Positions 27,124-36,506 of a stretch of DNA of 64,000 nucleotides are shown piece by piece. Position 1 is the stretch's first letter; every line of letters begins with the position of its first letter. Made by a program: the position numbers and the translations under genes. Below the pieces are notes generated by a model, which was not told the origin of the DNA, did no database searches, and was given only the letters and a program-made list of their open reading frames with translations. Source of the DNA: Dietzia timorensis (GTDB lineage: Bacteria; Actinomycetota; Actinomycetes; Mycobacteriales; Mycobacteriaceae); the NCBI RefSeq assembly GCF_001659785.1, contig NZ_CP015961.1, positions 2,542,001 to 2,606,000 on the forward strand. The letters are read 5' to 3'.

Positions 27124-27531
27124 TTAGACGCGACGCCGCTTGGGCGGACGGGTTCCGTTGTGTGGCTGCGGGGTGACGTCTGAAATCGATCCGACCTCGA
27201 GGCCGGCGGCCTGGAGCGAACGAATCGCGGTCTCGCGACCCGAGCCCGGGCCCTTGACGAAAACGTCAACCTTCTTCATCCCGTGCTCCTGCGCCTTGCG
27301 GGCGGCGTTCTCAGCGGCAAGCTGAGCGGCGAACGGGGTGGACTTACGCGATCCCTTGAAGCCGACGTGGCCCGAGGAGGCCCACGAGATCACGGCACCG
27401 GTGGGGTCGGTAATCGAAACGATGGTGTTGTTGAACGTGCTCTTGATGTGGGCCTGGCCCTGAACGACGTTCTTCTTTTCCCTGCGGCGACCCGTCTTCT
27501 TCGGGCCCGCAGCGCGTGACTTAGGAGGCAT
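27124..27531 (-). CDS. rpsK: 30S ribosomal protein S11
   Basis: A 135-residue platform protein of the 30S subunit, contacting the E site region. The core [20 protein letters not shown] and the C-terminal [18 protein letters not shown] are diagnostic. Its ATG shares one base with the rpsM stop (TAATG), indicating translational coupling. Confidence 0.98.
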   Translation of the reverse strand: MPPKSRAAGPKKTGRRREKKNVVQGQAHIKSTFNNTIVSITDPTGAVISWASSGHVGFKGSRKSTPFAAQLAAENAARKAQEHGMKKVDVFVKGPGSGRETAIRSLQAAGLEVGSISDVTPQPHNGTRPPKRRRV

Positions 27532-27899
27532 TACTTCTTCTTTCCGGCGACGGTCTTCTTCGGTCCCTTACGACCGCGGGCATTGGTCTTGGTGCGCTGA
27601 CCACGAACCGGAAGTCCGCGGCGGTGGCGCAGTCCCTGGTAGCTGCCGATCTCGATCTTGCGGCGAATATCGCCCTGGATCTCGCGGCGCAGGTCACCTT
27701 CGACCTTGTAGTTGCCCTCGATGTAGTCGCGCAAGGTCGTGATGTGCTCGTCGGTGAGATCCTTGGTGCGAAGGTCCGGGCTGATGCCGGTTTCCGCGAG
27801 GATCGCCGTGGCGCGAGTACGACCGATGCCGAAAATGTAGGTAAGCGCAATCTCCATCCGCTTGTCGCGGGGGAGATCAACGCCGGCAAGGCGTGCCAT
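27531..27899 (-). CDS. rpsM: 30S ribosomal protein S13
   Basis: A 122-residue head protein of the small subunit forming bridges to the 50S subunit. It begins [20 protein letters not shown] and ends in a basic tail typical of S13 ([14 protein letters not shown]). In most bacteria rpmJ (L36) lies between infA and rpsM; the 172-bp gap upstream of this gene contains no L36 frame. Confidence 0.98.
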   Translation of the reverse strand: MARLAGVDLPRDKRMEIALTYIFGIGRTRATAILAETGISPDLRTKDLTDEHITTLRDYIEGNYKVEGDLRREIQGDIRRKIEIGSYQGLRHRRGLPVRGQRTKTNARGRKGPKKTVAGKKK

Positions 27900-28071
27900 A
27901 TGGTGCGTTCCTTCTCTGTACTGCGGTAGGTTTCATCCCGGCCCGTCCCGATAGAGATATGGACTTCTCTCGAAGTGCACAACCCTCAGGCCCCGGCCTC
28001 CGCATCCGGGGGTGTACCGCACCTACGCGTGTTAGGAGCAGCTGGTGCTGGGATTATTGACGTGTGCGGTG

Positions 28072-28293
28072 CTACTTGTACCGGTAGACGATGCGTCCGC
28101 GCGAAAGGTCGTAGGGGCTCAGCTCCACGACGACGCGGTCTTCGGGCAGGATACGAATGTAGTGCTGACGCATCTTGCCGCTAATGTGCGCGAGGACCTT
28201 GTGTCCGTTCTCCAGCTCGATGCGGAACATTGCGTTCGGCAGCGGCTCGATTACGCGACCCTCGACTTCGATGGCTCCGTCTTTCTTCGCCAT
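28072..28293 (-). CDS. infA: Translation initiation factor IF-1
   Basis: A 73-residue OB-fold factor that occupies the 30S A site during initiation. Sequence [20 protein letters not shown] and [16 protein letters not shown] is canonical. The ATG at 28293 is chosen because it matches the family start, although GGAGGAA is immediately upstream; a GTG at 28302 is the alternative. An independent promoter is likely in the 208-bp gap to map. Confidence 0.97.
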   Translation of the reverse strand: MAKKDGAIEVEGRVIEPLPNAMFRIELENGHKVLAHISGKMRQHYIRILPEDRVVVELSPYDLSRGRIVYRYK

Positions 28294-28501
28294 TTCCTCC
28301 ACTTTTCCCCGGCCGACTCTGACCGTGGTTGTAGGTTGACAGAAGCTGCGCCCCGCGTTGTACCTGCACTTTTACGCGCAGGAAGGCACCGCATTCAGGA
28401 CGCAACCGGTGCGGTCTGCCAGATGATTGGCATACCGACGATCCAGCTTAACCCATTTGCGCAGGCTGAACCAATTCGGCGATGTGAGCCGACGCCGAGG
28501 A

Positions 28502-29299
28502 TCAGGCAGTCGGGCGCTGGGTGAGAATGCGCGCACCGGAATCCGTAGCGGCAACGGTGTGCTCCCAATGCGATGCACGAGACCCATCCGCGGTACGAAC
28601 GGTCCAGTCGTCGGCATCGGTCTTGGTGTGCACGGTCCCACCGGTGAGCATGGGCTCGATTGCCAGCACCGACCCGGCAACGATTCGGGGGCCGCGCCCT
28701 CCCCTGCCCTCGTTCGGCAGGTAGGGGTCCTCGTGCATCGCACGCCCGATGCCGTGCCCGCCGAAGCCGTCGACGATGTAGAGGTCGATACCGAAGTCGT
28801 CCTCCGCCGCCCGGGTCGCCGCCTCGAGCGCAGCGGACACATCGGTCAACCGGTTGCCCGGGACCATCGCCGCAAGCCCGTCGGCGAGAACCTGGGCAGT
28901 GGCATCGTTGAGGGCGGAATCAGCGGCGGAGAGCTCGCCCACGCCAAAGGTCCACGCGGAATCGCCGTGCCAACCGTCGAGGATGGCGCCGCAGTCGATC
29001 GACACCAGATCACCTTCGGAAAGTATGACGGCGGACGACGGGATCCCGTGGACGACGACGTCATTGACCGAGGAGCACACGGAACCCGGGAACCCCTCGT
29101 ATCCCTTGAACGAGGGAATCGCGTCGGCTCCCCGAATGATCTCCTCGGCGATCTCGTCGAGTTCCAGCGTGGACATACCGGGCTTCGCCGCGGAGCGCAC
29201 GGCGACGAGCGCTTCGCCGACGATGCGTCCGGCGGCTTCCATGACGTCGAGCTCGCCCGCCGTGCGGGCCGTGATGGCCTTGTTCTTACGACCGAACAT
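28502..29299 (-). CDS. map: Methionine aminopeptidase type I
   Basis: A 265-residue metalloprotease removing N-terminal methionine from nascent proteins. The five metal ligands are visible: two Asp ([19 protein letters not shown]), His ([13 protein letters not shown]), and two Glu ([10 protein letters not shown] and [10 protein letters not shown]). It lies 35 bp after adk, the normal secY-adk-map order, and ends 208 bp before infA. Confidence 0.97.
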   Translation of the reverse strand: MFGRKNKAITARTAGELDVMEAAGRIVGEALVAVRSAAKPGMSTLELDEIAEEIIRGADAIPSFKGYEGFPGSVCSSVNDVVVHGIPSSAVILSEGDLVSIDCGAILDGWHGDSAWTFGVGELSAADSALNDATAQVLADGLAAMVPGNRLTDVSAALEAATRAAEDDFGIDLYIVDGFGGHGIGRAMHEDPYLPNEGRGGRGPRIVAGSVLAIEPMLTGGTVHTKTDADDWTVRTADGSRASHWEHTVAATDSGARILTQRPTA

Positions 29300-29334
29300 C
29301 AGTGCGTCGATTCTCTTCTCGGAGCGCCTTCGCG

Positions 29335-29880
29335 CTACTTACCGAGTGCCTTCATCGCACGGTCGGAGATTTCGTTGACCTCTCCTACGGCGTCGATCTT
29401 CACGACCTTGCCAGCGTAGTAGTCAAGGAGCGGTGCCGTCTCCGAACGGTAGACGTCCATGCGGTGGCGGATAACCTCTTCGGTGTCATCCGCGCGACCG
29501 CGGGCGAGCATGCGCTCTACGACCGTGTCGTCGTCGATGTCGAATTCGAGCACCGCGTCGATGTCGAGGTCGCTCTTGGCCAGCAGCTCGGAGAGCGCAT
29601 CGGCCTGCTCGACGCTGCGCGGGTAGCCGTCGAGGAGGAAGCCCTCTGCTGCGTCGCCCTCGGCGATCCGCTCGGCGACCATGTCGTTGGTCACCGAAGA
29701 CGGCACGAGGTTGCCGGCATCGATATAGCTCTTGGCAGTCTGGCCGAGCTCGGTGTTTTCCGAGATGTTCGCGCGGAAAAGGTCACCGGTCGAGATGTGC
29801 GGCACCCCGAGCTTCTCCGACAGGAGGGCCGCCTGCGTTCCCTTACCTGCTCCGGGGGGACCTACCAGAACGATGCGCAT
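29335..29880 (-). CDS. adk: Adenylate kinase
   Basis: A 181-residue short-type adenylate kinase (no zinc lid) converting AMP + ATP to two ADP. P-loop [19 protein letters not shown] (residues 7-25), the AMP-binding ISTGDLFR and [12 protein letters not shown] are clear. The ATG at 29880 is supported by AAAGGAAGC; an upstream in-frame start lies in the gap after secY. Part of the secY-adk-map unit. Confidence 0.97.
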   Translation of the reverse strand: MRIVLVGPPGAGKGTQAALLSEKLGVPHISTGDLFRANISENTELGQTAKSYIDAGNLVPSSVTNDMVAERIAEGDAAEGFLLDGYPRSVEQADALSELLAKSDLDIDAVLEFDIDDDTVVERMLARGRADDTEEVIRHRMDVYRSETAPLLDYYAGKVVKIDAVGEVNEISDRAMKALGK

Positions 29881-29931
29881 AGAGCTTCCTTTCTTAGCGG
29901 GCAGTGCCCATTGGGCCACCCGGGGAACGAG

Positions 29932-31251
29932 TTACCGCAGAATACCGTCGTAGTTGCGCTGCATGAGCTGCGCTTCGATCTGCTTCACGGTGTCCAGGCC
30001 GACGGACACCATGATCAGCACCGCCGTACCGCCGAACGGCATATTCTGTACGTCGCCTCCCTGGCCCATATCCAGGAAGATATTCGGCAACACGGCGATG
30101 ATGCCAAGATACAGCGAGCCGAACAACAGGATTCGATTGAGCACGTAACCGAGGTACTGTGCCGTCGGCCGCCCGGGGCGGAAGCCCGGGATGAAGCCGC
30201 CGTACTTCTTCATGTTCTCGGCCTGCTCCATCGGGTCGAACTGGATCGACACGTAGAAGTAGGCGAAGAAGATGATCAGCGCGAAGTAGACGACGATGTA
30301 GCCGATGCTGCCCGGGTCGTTGATGTGAGACATCACGACTTCCTGCCACCACCCCGAGCCGGGATCGTTGGGGTCCTGTACGAGCTGGGTGATCAGCGTC
30401 GGGATGTACATCAGCGAGGACGCGAAGATCACGGGGATAACGCCGGCCTGGTTCACCTTGAGCGGCAGGTAGGTCGTGGTTCCACCGTACTGGCGGCGCC
30501 CGACCATGCGCTTTGCGTACTGGACGGGGATGCGACGCTGGCCCTGCTCGATGAACACCACCGCGACGATGATGAGGAGGACGGCACCCATCACGGCGGC
30601 GAACTTGATCGACGAGGCGTTCTGGTAAATATTGACGCCCTCGGCGGGAACGCGTGCGGCGATGCCCGCGAAAATGAGGAGCGACATGCCGTTGCCGACG
30701 CCTCGGTCGGTGATGAGCTCACCGAACCACATGACCATGGCCGCGCCGGCGGTCATCACGACGATGATCGTGATCATCGTGAAGATACTGTCGTCGACGA
30801 GGACGGACTGGCCGTTGCCGAGCAGCTGGCCACGCTGGGCAAGCGCGACGATGCCCGCGGACTGCAGAACGGCGAGCCCGATCGTGAGGTAGCGAGTGTG
30901 CTGGGTCATCTTGGCCTGACCCGACTGCCCCTCCTTCTTGAGCTGCTCGTAATACGGGATGACCACGGTGAGCAGCTGCACGATGATAGACGCCGTAATG
31001 TACGGCATGATGCCGATGGCGAAGACCGAGAGCTGGAGGAGCGCGCCGCCGGAGAACAAGTTGACGAGCGAGTAGAGCTGCCCCTGTTCGCTGCTGAGCG
31101 CGGTGTCCAGTGCTGAATGCAGCTCCGGGTAGTCGACACCCGGCGAGGGGATCTGTGCGCCGATCCGGTACAGGACAACGAGTCCCAGGGTGAAGAGGAG
31201 CTTCTTCCTCAGGTCTACGTCTTTGAACGCAGACACCAGTGCTGAAAGCAC
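29932..31251 (-). CDS. secY: Preprotein translocase subunit SecY
   Basis: The 439-residue, ten-helix channel of the general secretion pathway. It starts with GTG (AGGAGGACAT upstream) and contains the family segments LNLFSGGAL-like NLFSGGALLQLSVFAIGIMP, and FKPGxRPG-like GFIPGFRPGRPTAQYL. It is separated from rplO by a 291-bp gap that includes a strong terminator, so secY-adk-map forms its own transcription unit. Confidence 0.97.
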   Translation of the reverse strand: MLSALVSAFKDVDLRKKLLFTLGLVVLYRIGAQIPSPGVDYPELHSALDTALSSEQGQLYSLVNLFSGGALLQLSVFAIGIMPYITASIIVQLLTVVIPYYEQLKKEGQSGQAKMTQHTRYLTIGLAVLQSAGIVALAQRGQLLGNGQSVLVDDSIFTMITIIVVMTAGAAMVMWFGELITDRGVGNGMSLLIFAGIAARVPAEGVNIYQNASSIKFAAVMGAVLLIIVAVVFIEQGQRRIPVQYAKRMVGRRQYGGTTTYLPLKVNQAGVIPVIFASSLMYIPTLITQLVQDPNDPGSGWWQEVVMSHINDPGSIGYIVVYFALIIFFAYFYVSIQFDPMEQAENMKKYGGFIPGFRPGRPTAQYLGYVLNRILLFGSLYLGIIAVLPNIFLDMGQGGDVQNMPFGGTAVLIMVSVGLDTVKQIEAQLMQRNYDGILR

Positions 31252-31483
31252 ATGTCCTCCTGATAACCGCAGCCTCTTGGCGGCCGCTTCCTAACGTCTA
31301 TCCACCTGGTACATCCGAACCGGGAAAGCGGTTGTTCCCCCGGGCACCAGGTGCTCATTCTGCACACCCACTGACGCTATCGCCGCGGATCCACACAATG
31401 AACCCTATGCACTCTATCAACTCGCCGGCTATTGGCGCCCAACGGTGAGGCACGCCCCAGAAAAATCCGGCAGAGAAATGAAT

Positions 31484-31534
31484 CGAGGCGGAGGACCGAC
31501 AACACGTAGACCGTGTCGAAAGTCCTCCGCCTCG
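31484..31534 (-). terminator. Strong hairpin terminator after rplO
   Basis: CGAGGCGGAGGAC (31484-31496) and GTCCTCCGCCTCG (31522-31534) form a perfect 13-bp stem; the 25-nt interior can pair further (CGACA/TGTCG). On the minus strand it starts 8 bp after the rplO stop and is followed by ATTCATTTCTCT. It ends the rpsH-to-rplO operon. The remaining gap to secY (31252-31483) shows no gene. Confidence 0.75.
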
Positions 31535-31542
31535 GATCCCGA

Positions 31543-31989
31543 TTACGAGCCGAGAACGGTGGCGGTGCCACCGGCGGCTTCGATCTTGCTCTTGGCGGAG
31601 CCGGAGAACTTGTGCGCGGACACCGTGACGGCGACCGACAGCTCTCCCTCTCCGAGAACCTTCACGAGTTCGTTCTTCCGAACCGCGCCCTTGGCGACGA
31701 GCTCGGCAACGCCGACCTGTCCACCCTCGGGGAACAACCGAGCAATATCGCAGACATTGACGATCTGGTACTCGATGCGATTGCGGTTCTTGAAGCCGCG
31801 AAGCTTCGGAAGACGCATGTGAATCGGCATCTGGCCACCCTCGAACGCCGCGGGGACGTTCTTGCGTGCCTTCGTGCCCTTGGTACCGCGACCGGCGGTC
31901 TTACCCTTCGAACCCTCACCGCGTCCGACGCGGGTCTTGTCCGTGTGGGCGCCATCCGCCGGGCGGAGGTGATGCAGCTTGATGGTCAT
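31543..31989 (-). CDS. rplO: 50S ribosomal protein L15
   Basis: A 148-residue late-assembly 50S protein with the glycine/arginine-rich N-terminus typical of L15 ([20 protein letters not shown]). The ATG at 31989 has GGAG five bases upstream; a GTG 6 nt earlier overlaps the rpmD stop and is the alternative. Last gene of the rpsH operon, followed by a strong terminator. Confidence 0.97.
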   Translation of the reverse strand: MTIKLHHLRPADGAHTDKTRVGRGEGSKGKTAGRGTKGTKARKNVPAAFEGGQMPIHMRLPKLRGFKNRNRIEYQIVNVCDIARLFPEGGQVGVAELVAKGAVRKNELVKVLGEGELSVAVTVSAHKFSGSAKSKIEAAGGTATVLGS

Positions 31990-31991
31990 GC

Positions 31992-32174
31992 TCACTCCGT
32001 CTCTTCAACCACAACGAGGTGGCTCACGACGTTGATCAGACCCCGGTTCTGCGCATTGTCCTCGCGGACAACCGACTTACGGATGCCCTTGAGACCCAGA
32101 GTGCGCAGGGAGTCCTTCTGATTCTGCTTGGTTCCGACGGTTCCGCGGACCTGCGTGATCTTCAGTGTTGCCAT
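31992..32174 (-). CDS. rpmD: 50S ribosomal protein L30
   Basis: A 60-residue protein, [20 protein letters not shown], with the L30 signature [18 protein letters not shown]. It lies 3 bp after rpsE and 2 bp before rplO in the usual order. Confidence 0.97.
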   Translation of the reverse strand: MATLKITQVRGTVGTKQNQKDSLRTLGLKGIRKSVVREDNAQNRGLINVVSHLVVVEETE

Positions 32175-32177
32175 GGT

Positions 32178-32840
32178 TTAGGCCCCCTGTCCTGCGCGCG
32201 CACGCAGCATGCCTGCCGGTGCGACGTCCTCGATGGGGAGACCGCGGCGCGCCGCGACCTCTTCGGGACGGTGCAGGCCCTTGAGCGCGGCAACGGTGGC
32301 GTGAACCACGTTGATCGCGTTCGCCGAACCCAGCGACTTCGACAGGATGTCGCCGATGCCGGCGGCCTCGAGCACGGCACGAGCCGCACCACCGGCGATA
32401 ACACCGGTACCCGGCGACGCCGGACGCAGGAGCACGACGCCGGCGGCGTCCTCACCCTGGACCGGGTGCGGGATGGTGGCACCGATCATCGGGACGCGGA
32501 AGAAGTTCTTGCGAGCCTCTTCGACGCCCTTCTGGATGGCCGCGGGAACTTCCTTGGCCTTGCCGTAGCCGACGCCGACCATGCCCTGTCCGTCGCCCAC
32601 GATCACGAGAGCGGTGAAGCTGAAGCGACGACCACCCTTGACGACCTTGGACACACGGTTGATGGAGACGACCTTCTCGATGTAGTTCGAGCGCTCGTCC
32701 TCGGCGCGACCACCCTGGCGACGGTCGTCACGGCCACGGCCGCGGCCGCCCCGTCCTCCGTCGCGGTTGCCATCGCGGTTGTTGTTCTTGTTGTCGTCGG
32801 CGGGCCCGTTGCCGCCGTCACGACGCTGACGTCCCGGCAT
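32178..32840 (-). CDS. rpsE: 30S ribosomal protein S5 with Gly/Asn/Arg-rich N-terminal extension
   Basis: A 220-residue protein controlling decoding fidelity and mRNA helicase activity of the 30S subunit. The S5 dsRNA-binding and C-terminal domains begin at about residue 50 ([20 protein letters not shown]). The first ~48 residues are a disordered Gly/Asn/Asp/Arg-rich extension ([19 protein letters not shown] and [17 protein letters not shown]), longer than in Escherichia coli S5 and seen in other high-GC actinobacteria. Confidence 0.96.
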   Translation of the reverse strand: MPGRQRRDGGNGPADDNKNNNRDGNRDGGRGGRGRGRDDRRQGGRAEDERSNYIEKVVSINRVSKVVKGGRRFSFTALVIVGDGQGMVGVGYGKAKEVPAAIQKGVEEARKNFFRVPMIGATIPHPVQGEDAAGVVLLRPASPGTGVIAGGAARAVLEAAGIGDILSKSLGSANAINVVHATVAALKGLHRPEEVAARRGLPIEDVAPAGMLRARAGQGA

Positions 32841-32883
32841 CAGACAGTCCTTCCGTTAGCGGTCATTGCGTTGAAATTCGTCA

Positions 32884-33285
32884 TTAGAATCCCAGCCCAC
32901 CTTCGCGGGCGGCGTCGGCGAGCGCCGCGATACGGCCGTGGTACTTGTTACCACCACGGTCGAACACGACGGCTTCGATGCCTGCGGCCTTGGCGCGCTC
33001 GGCCAGGAGCTGGCCGACCTTCGCGCTGCGGGCCTTCTTGTCACCGTCGACGGCCTGGACATCGGCCTCGAGGGTCGATGCGGCGGCGAGGGTGTGGCCA
33101 CGCGAGTCGTCGATGATCTGGGCGTGGATGTGGCGCGAGGAGCGCTTGACGACCAGACGGGGACGAACGGCGGTGCCTTCGACCTTCTTGCGCAGACGGT
33201 TGTGGCGGCGCGCACGCGAGACGCGGCGTGCCGTCGACACATCGGTGCCGAGCGGAGTGCGCTTGTTCTCAGTGGAATTTGCCAT
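32884..33285 (-). CDS. rplR: 50S ribosomal protein L18
   Basis: A 133-residue 5S rRNA-binding protein with [19 protein letters not shown] and the C-terminal [20 protein letters not shown] signature. It lies 3 bp after rplF and 43 bp before rpsE in the standard order. Confidence 0.97.
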   Translation of the reverse strand: MANSTENKRTPLGTDVSTARRVSRARRHNRLRKKVEGTAVRPRLVVKRSSRHIHAQIIDDSRGHTLAAASTLEADVQAVDGDKKARSAKVGQLLAERAKAAGIEAVVFDRGGNKYHGRIAALADAAREGGLGF

Positions 33286-33288
33286 GAT

Positions 33289-33825
33289 TTACTTACCCGT
33301 CTTTCCGACCTTGCGGCGAACCTGCTCGCCGGCGTAGCGGATGCCCTTACCCTTGTACGGGTCGTGCTTGCGCAGGCGCTTGATGTTCGCGCAGACCTGG
33401 CCGACAAGCTGCTTGTCGATACCGGACACCGAGAACTTGGTGGCGCTCTCGACGGCGAACGTGATGCCCTGCGGGGCTGCGACCGGCACGCTGTGCGAGT
33501 AGCCGAGGTTGAACTCGAGGTCCTGCCCCTTGGCCAGCACGCGGTAACCGACGCCGAAGATTTCCATGTCCTGCTTGTAGCCCTCGGTGACACCGACGAC
33601 CATGTTGTTCACGAGGGAACGGGTCAGGCCGTGGAGGGAACGCGATTCGCGCTCCTCGTCGGGGCGGGTGCAGACAACCTGGTTGTCTTCGACATTGACG
33701 TTGATCAGGCCCGGGAGCTCGCGGGAAAGCTCGCCCTTCGGACCCTTCACGGTGATGTGGCTGCCGTCGACCTTCACGTCCACGCCGGACGGGATGGTGA
33801 TGGGAGCCTTACCGATACGTGACAT
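33289..33825 (-). CDS. rplF: 50S ribosomal protein L6
   Basis: A 178-residue protein near the factor-binding site, with [20 protein letters not shown] and the L6 signature [13 protein letters not shown]. The ATG at 33825 has AGGAGG 7 nt upstream; an in-frame extension into rpsH is not real. It starts 13 bp after the rpsH stop. Confidence 0.97.
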   Translation of the reverse strand: MSRIGKAPITIPSGVDVKVDGSHITVKGPKGELSRELPGLINVNVEDNQVVCTRPDEERESRSLHGLTRSLVNNMVVGVTEGYKQDMEIFGVGYRVLAKGQDLEFNLGYSHSVPVAAPQGITFAVESATKFSVSGIDKQLVGQVCANIKRLRKHDPYKGKGIRYAGEQVRRKVGKTGK

Positions 33826-33838
33826 TGAAAGGCCTCCT

Positions 33839-34237
33839 CTACCAGACGTAGGCGAGGACTTCCCCGCCCACACCCTTGTTCGTGGCCTGACGGTCCGTCA
33901 GCAGACCCTGCGACGTGGAGATGATCGCCACGCCGAGTCCGCCGAGTACCTTCGGCAGGTTGTCGGATTTCGCGTACACGCGCAGACCCGGCTTCGAGAT
34001 ACGGCGGATGCCGGAAATCGAACGCTGACGGGTGGGGCCGTACTTGAGCTCGATGCTGAGCTCCTTACCAACACGAGCATCGGTGACCTCGTACTCGGCG
34101 ATGTAGCCCTCCTGCTTGAGGATCGCCGCGATGTTCGCCTTCAGCTTGGAAGACGGCATCTTCACGGTGTCGTGATGCGCGGAGTTCGCGTTGCGGACGC
34201 GCGTAAGCATGTCCGCGATAGGGTCTGTCATCGACAT
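33839..34237 (-). CDS. rpsH: 30S ribosomal protein S8
   Basis: A 132-residue primary 16S-binding protein, and in Escherichia coli the autoregulator of the spc operon. The product opens [20 protein letters not shown] (second Met) and ends [11 protein letters not shown]. Here it heads its own operon, since rplE and rpsN are not upstream. ATG at 34231 is the alternative start. A long leader with a nested inverted repeat precedes it. Confidence 0.96.
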   Translation of the reverse strand: MSMTDPIADMLTRVRNANSAHHDTVKMPSSKLKANIAAILKQEGYIAEYEVTDARVGKELSIELKYGPTRQRSISGIRRISKPGLRVYAKSDNLPKVLGGLGVAIISTSQGLLTDRQATNKGVGGEVLAYVW

Positions 34238-34664
34238 GCGATGGACCTATTCCTTTCTCGCAACGGTTCCCATGCAACACCGGGGGCGCTCGGCGACTTC
34301 GACGTCATAAACCAAAGGCTTTGTCCTATGACGTCGGAGGCACGCGATTCGCCTGGCGGTGGGCCTATAGCGAAGAGGTTCCATTAATACCTTGGGCTCC
34401 GTGAGGATTCACGGGCCCTGTCCCCCGGCTTGCGACATCAGAACCTGCCCGAAGGGGCTGGCCTGCGGCGTTCCGGGTACAGAATCGAGGGGTGGGATGG
34501 CCTCACGGGATCACTCCCGGCAGGACCCTGTCCGCCGCGACTCTTATCGGGTGAAGCTCCACGCACCAAGGCGCGCTGCATCCCCGATGGGACCTAACTA
34601 CGCTAGCAACAAGGACCCGCAGCACCAAATCGAGCGACCAGCGCAAATATAGGGAGGAACGACC
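34238..34664. promoter_or_regulatory. Divergent leader region of rpsH and the M20 hydrolase
   Basis: A 427-bp spacer without a supported gene. For rpsH (minus strand) a possible -10 TATTAA lies at 34383-34388 with a poor -35 (GTGAAT) 17 bp before, giving a leader of about 140 nt that includes the 34301-34335 inverted repeat. Another hairpin, CCGTGA-ggat-TCACGG (34399-34414), extends by GGGC/GCCC around a bulged T. The plus-strand gene has AGGGAGG before its GTG. Confidence 0.4.
34301..34335. repeat. Nested inverted repeat in the rpsH leader
   Basis: GACGTCATA (34301-34309) and TATGACGTC (34327-34335) are perfect 9-bp inverted arms. Between them CAAAG-g-CTTTG (34313-34323) forms a second inner inverted repeat. 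In RNA this gives one extended hairpin with a small internal loop, about 65 nt upstream of the rpsH start; in DNA it is a two-fold symmetric site. No poly-T follows on either strand, so a terminator is unlikely. Confidence 0.7.
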
Positions 34665-35915
34665 GTGAGCACGCAGACGGAAACCGAATCGGGCAAGGGC
34701 TACGCCGCGGCGGCGGACATCCTCGCGGACCTCGGTACCTCGCAGGGCGAGCGCGAGGAACTCTACAAATGGTTCCATCAGCACCCCGAACTCAGCCTCG
34801 CCGAGAACGAGACCTCGCAGCGCATCGTCGACACGCTGTCCGGATACGGGCTGTCCCCGAAGCGCGTTGGGGACACCGGCGTCGTCGCCGTCATCGCCAA
34901 CGGGGAGGGGCCCGTCGTCGCGATGCGCGCGGACATCGACGCGCTTCCCGTGCGCGAGGCCTCTGGCAAGGATTACGCCTCTACCGCTACCGCCAAGGAT
35001 GCGAGCGGCGAATCCGTTCCCGTCGCGCACGCGTGCGGCCACGACGTGCACATCGTCTCGCTGCTTGGCGCCTGCCAGGCGATGGCCGCGCACACCGATG
35101 CCTGGTCGGGAACCTTCGTCGCGGTGTTCCAGCCAGCGGAGGAGACCGCGGAGGGCGCCGACGCGCTCGTCGCCGCGGGCATCGCCGACGAGATCCCGAC
35201 CCCGGACGTGTACTTCGGCCAGCACGTGCTGTCCTTCCTGCCCGGCGGGCACGTGGGCACGCAGGTCGGGCCGTCGTTCTCGACGTCCGAGCGCATCCGG
35301 GTCACGGTCCACGGGCACGGCACGCACGGCGCGATGGCCTACCTCGGCGTCGACCCCGTGGTCCTCGCGTCCTCGATCGTGATGCGACTGCAGACGATCG
35401 TCTCGCGCGAGATCGATTCGGCGCAGCAGGCCTCGGTCACCGTCGGCGCGCTGCGGGCGGGCTCGCGCGCGAACATCATCGCCGATTCCGCCGAGCTGCT
35501 CATCGACACGCGCGCGTATTCCACGGACGTACAGAAACAGATCCGCGAGGCCATAGAGCGGATCGTGCGCGCCGAGTGCGCCGCGTCGAATTCTCCGAAG
35601 GAGCCGGAGTTCGAGTATTACGAGCACTACCCCATCACCGATAATGACGCCGACGCCACCGGCCGGGTCCACGCCGCCTTCGACGCATACTTCGGCGACG
35701 AATCCGGCGAGCTCGGGCGCGTGCCGGCGTCCGAGGACTTCTCGATCGTCCCGGATTCGATGGGCGTTCCCTACACGTACTGGGGTCTTGGCGGATTCGC
35801 CGATACCTCGCGGGCCGTCGGCAATCACGACCCGGCGTTCGCCCCGGACCTGTGGCCGACGCTCGATCGCGGCGCCGAGGCGATCGTCGTCGCCGCCTGC
35901 GCCTGGCTCGCCTGA
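34665..35915 (+). CDS. M20-family amidohydrolase (N-acyl amino acid / hippurate hydrolase type)
   Basis: A 416-residue metallopeptidase-fold hydrolase, probably cytoplasmic, cleaving N-acyl amino acids. Metal-site motifs are ADIDALPV (MRADIDALPVREASGKDYAS), HACGHDVH, the EETAEGADAL glutamate pair, and a C-terminal NHDPAF region holding the last ligand His. Start GTG with AGGGAGG 8 nt upstream. It begins the accessory block between rpsH and rplE and converges with the phosphatase gene 10 bp away. The natural substrate is not evident. Confidence 0.88.
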   Translation: MSTQTETESGKGYAAAADILADLGTSQGEREELYKWFHQHPELSLAENETSQRIVDTLSGYGLSPKRVGDTGVVAVIANGEGPVVAMRADIDALPVREASGKDYASTATAKDASGESVPVAHACGHDVHIVSLLGACQAMAAHTDAWSGTFVAVFQPAEETAEGADALVAAGIADEIPTPDVYFGQHVLSFLPGGHVGTQVGPSFSTSERIRVTVHGHGTHGAMAYLGVDPVVLASSIVMRLQTIVSREIDSAQQASVTVGALRAGSRANIIADSAELLIDTRAYSTDVQKQIREAIERIVRAECAASNSPKEPEFEYYEHYPITDNDADATGRVHAAFDAYFGDESGELGRVPASEDFSIVPDSMGVPYTYWGLGGFADTSRAVGNHDPAFAPDLWPTLDRGAEAIVVAACAWLA

Positions 35916-35925
35916 GCCGCCTCCG

Positions 35926-36492
35926 CTACAACCGTAGAGTCCAGCGCCAGCCGCGGCGGTGGAGGCCGAGCGCGTGCCCGGGCCCGGCGTCAACCCGGAA
36001 AAACGTCTGTGCAGGCGAGGACAGGCAATGGATGACGGCGGAGCGGAGCGTCGACGGGTGGGCGATGACCACGGCCGACCCCCGCTCCCCTTCGCCGAGC
36101 GCATCGAGCGCGGCGCCGATCCTTCCGCACGCCGCGGCGACGGTTTCACCGGCGTGGCCGCGGAATTCGGGGTCGGTGTTCCAGGAGTAGAGGTCCGCAG
36201 CGGGAATCTCGTCGACTCCCCTGCCCGCCCACTCGCCGAGATCGAGGTCCGCGAAGGATTCCTCGGCTTGAGCGTCGCCGTAGCCGAGAAGCTTCGCGGT
36301 CTGCTGCGCGCGCAGCTCCGGAGCGCACAGCACGAGCTGGCCCCCGGGTTCGCGAGGCAGCTCGCCGGAGTTTGCGAGGCGCTGCGCCGCCCCGCACCCT
36401 GCTCGGCTGAGCTCGTCGCGCGGCGCGGCGAAGCGTGCGGCGTGCGTCGCCTCGGTCGCCGCGTGCGCGATCAGCGTCAGCCGGAACACCAT
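35926..36492 (-). CDS. Histidine phosphatase family protein with altered RHG motif
   Basis: A 188-residue phosphoglycerate-mutase-like protein. The nucleophile His10 is in LIAHAATEA, where the usual RHGxT is AHAAT, so the flanking Arg and Gly are both Ala. Other family segments are ELRAQQTAKLLG, DLDLGEWAGR, and the second His in VVIAHPSTLRSAV (normally SHG). It is the last gene of the cobalamin-riboswitch-controlled cbtB-cbtA unit (14 bp after cbtA), suggesting a cobalamin-related role such as CobC-like dephosphorylation of alpha-ribazole phosphate; this is inference. Confidence 0.8.
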   Translation of the reverse strand: MVFRLTLIAHAATEATHAARFAAPRDELSRAGCGAAQRLANSGELPREPGGQLVLCAPELRAQQTAKLLGYGDAQAEESFADLDLGEWAGRGVDEIPAADLYSWNTDPEFRGHAGETVAAACGRIGAALDALGEGERGSAVVIAHPSTLRSAVIHCLSSPAQTFFRVDAGPGHALGLHRRGWRWTLRL

Positions 36493-36506
36493 GAGACCGC
36501 TACCGC

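Noticed and set aside
29302-31116. 604-codon plus-strand frame opposite adk and secY
   Set aside because: His/Asp/Arg-rich shadow of two highly conserved genes; no start signal or domain.
34503-36149. 548-codon minus-strand frame opposite the M20 hydrolase
   Set aside because: Low-complexity Arg/Gly/Asp composition typical of antisense shadow; the plus-strand frame has metal-binding motifs and a good ribosome site.
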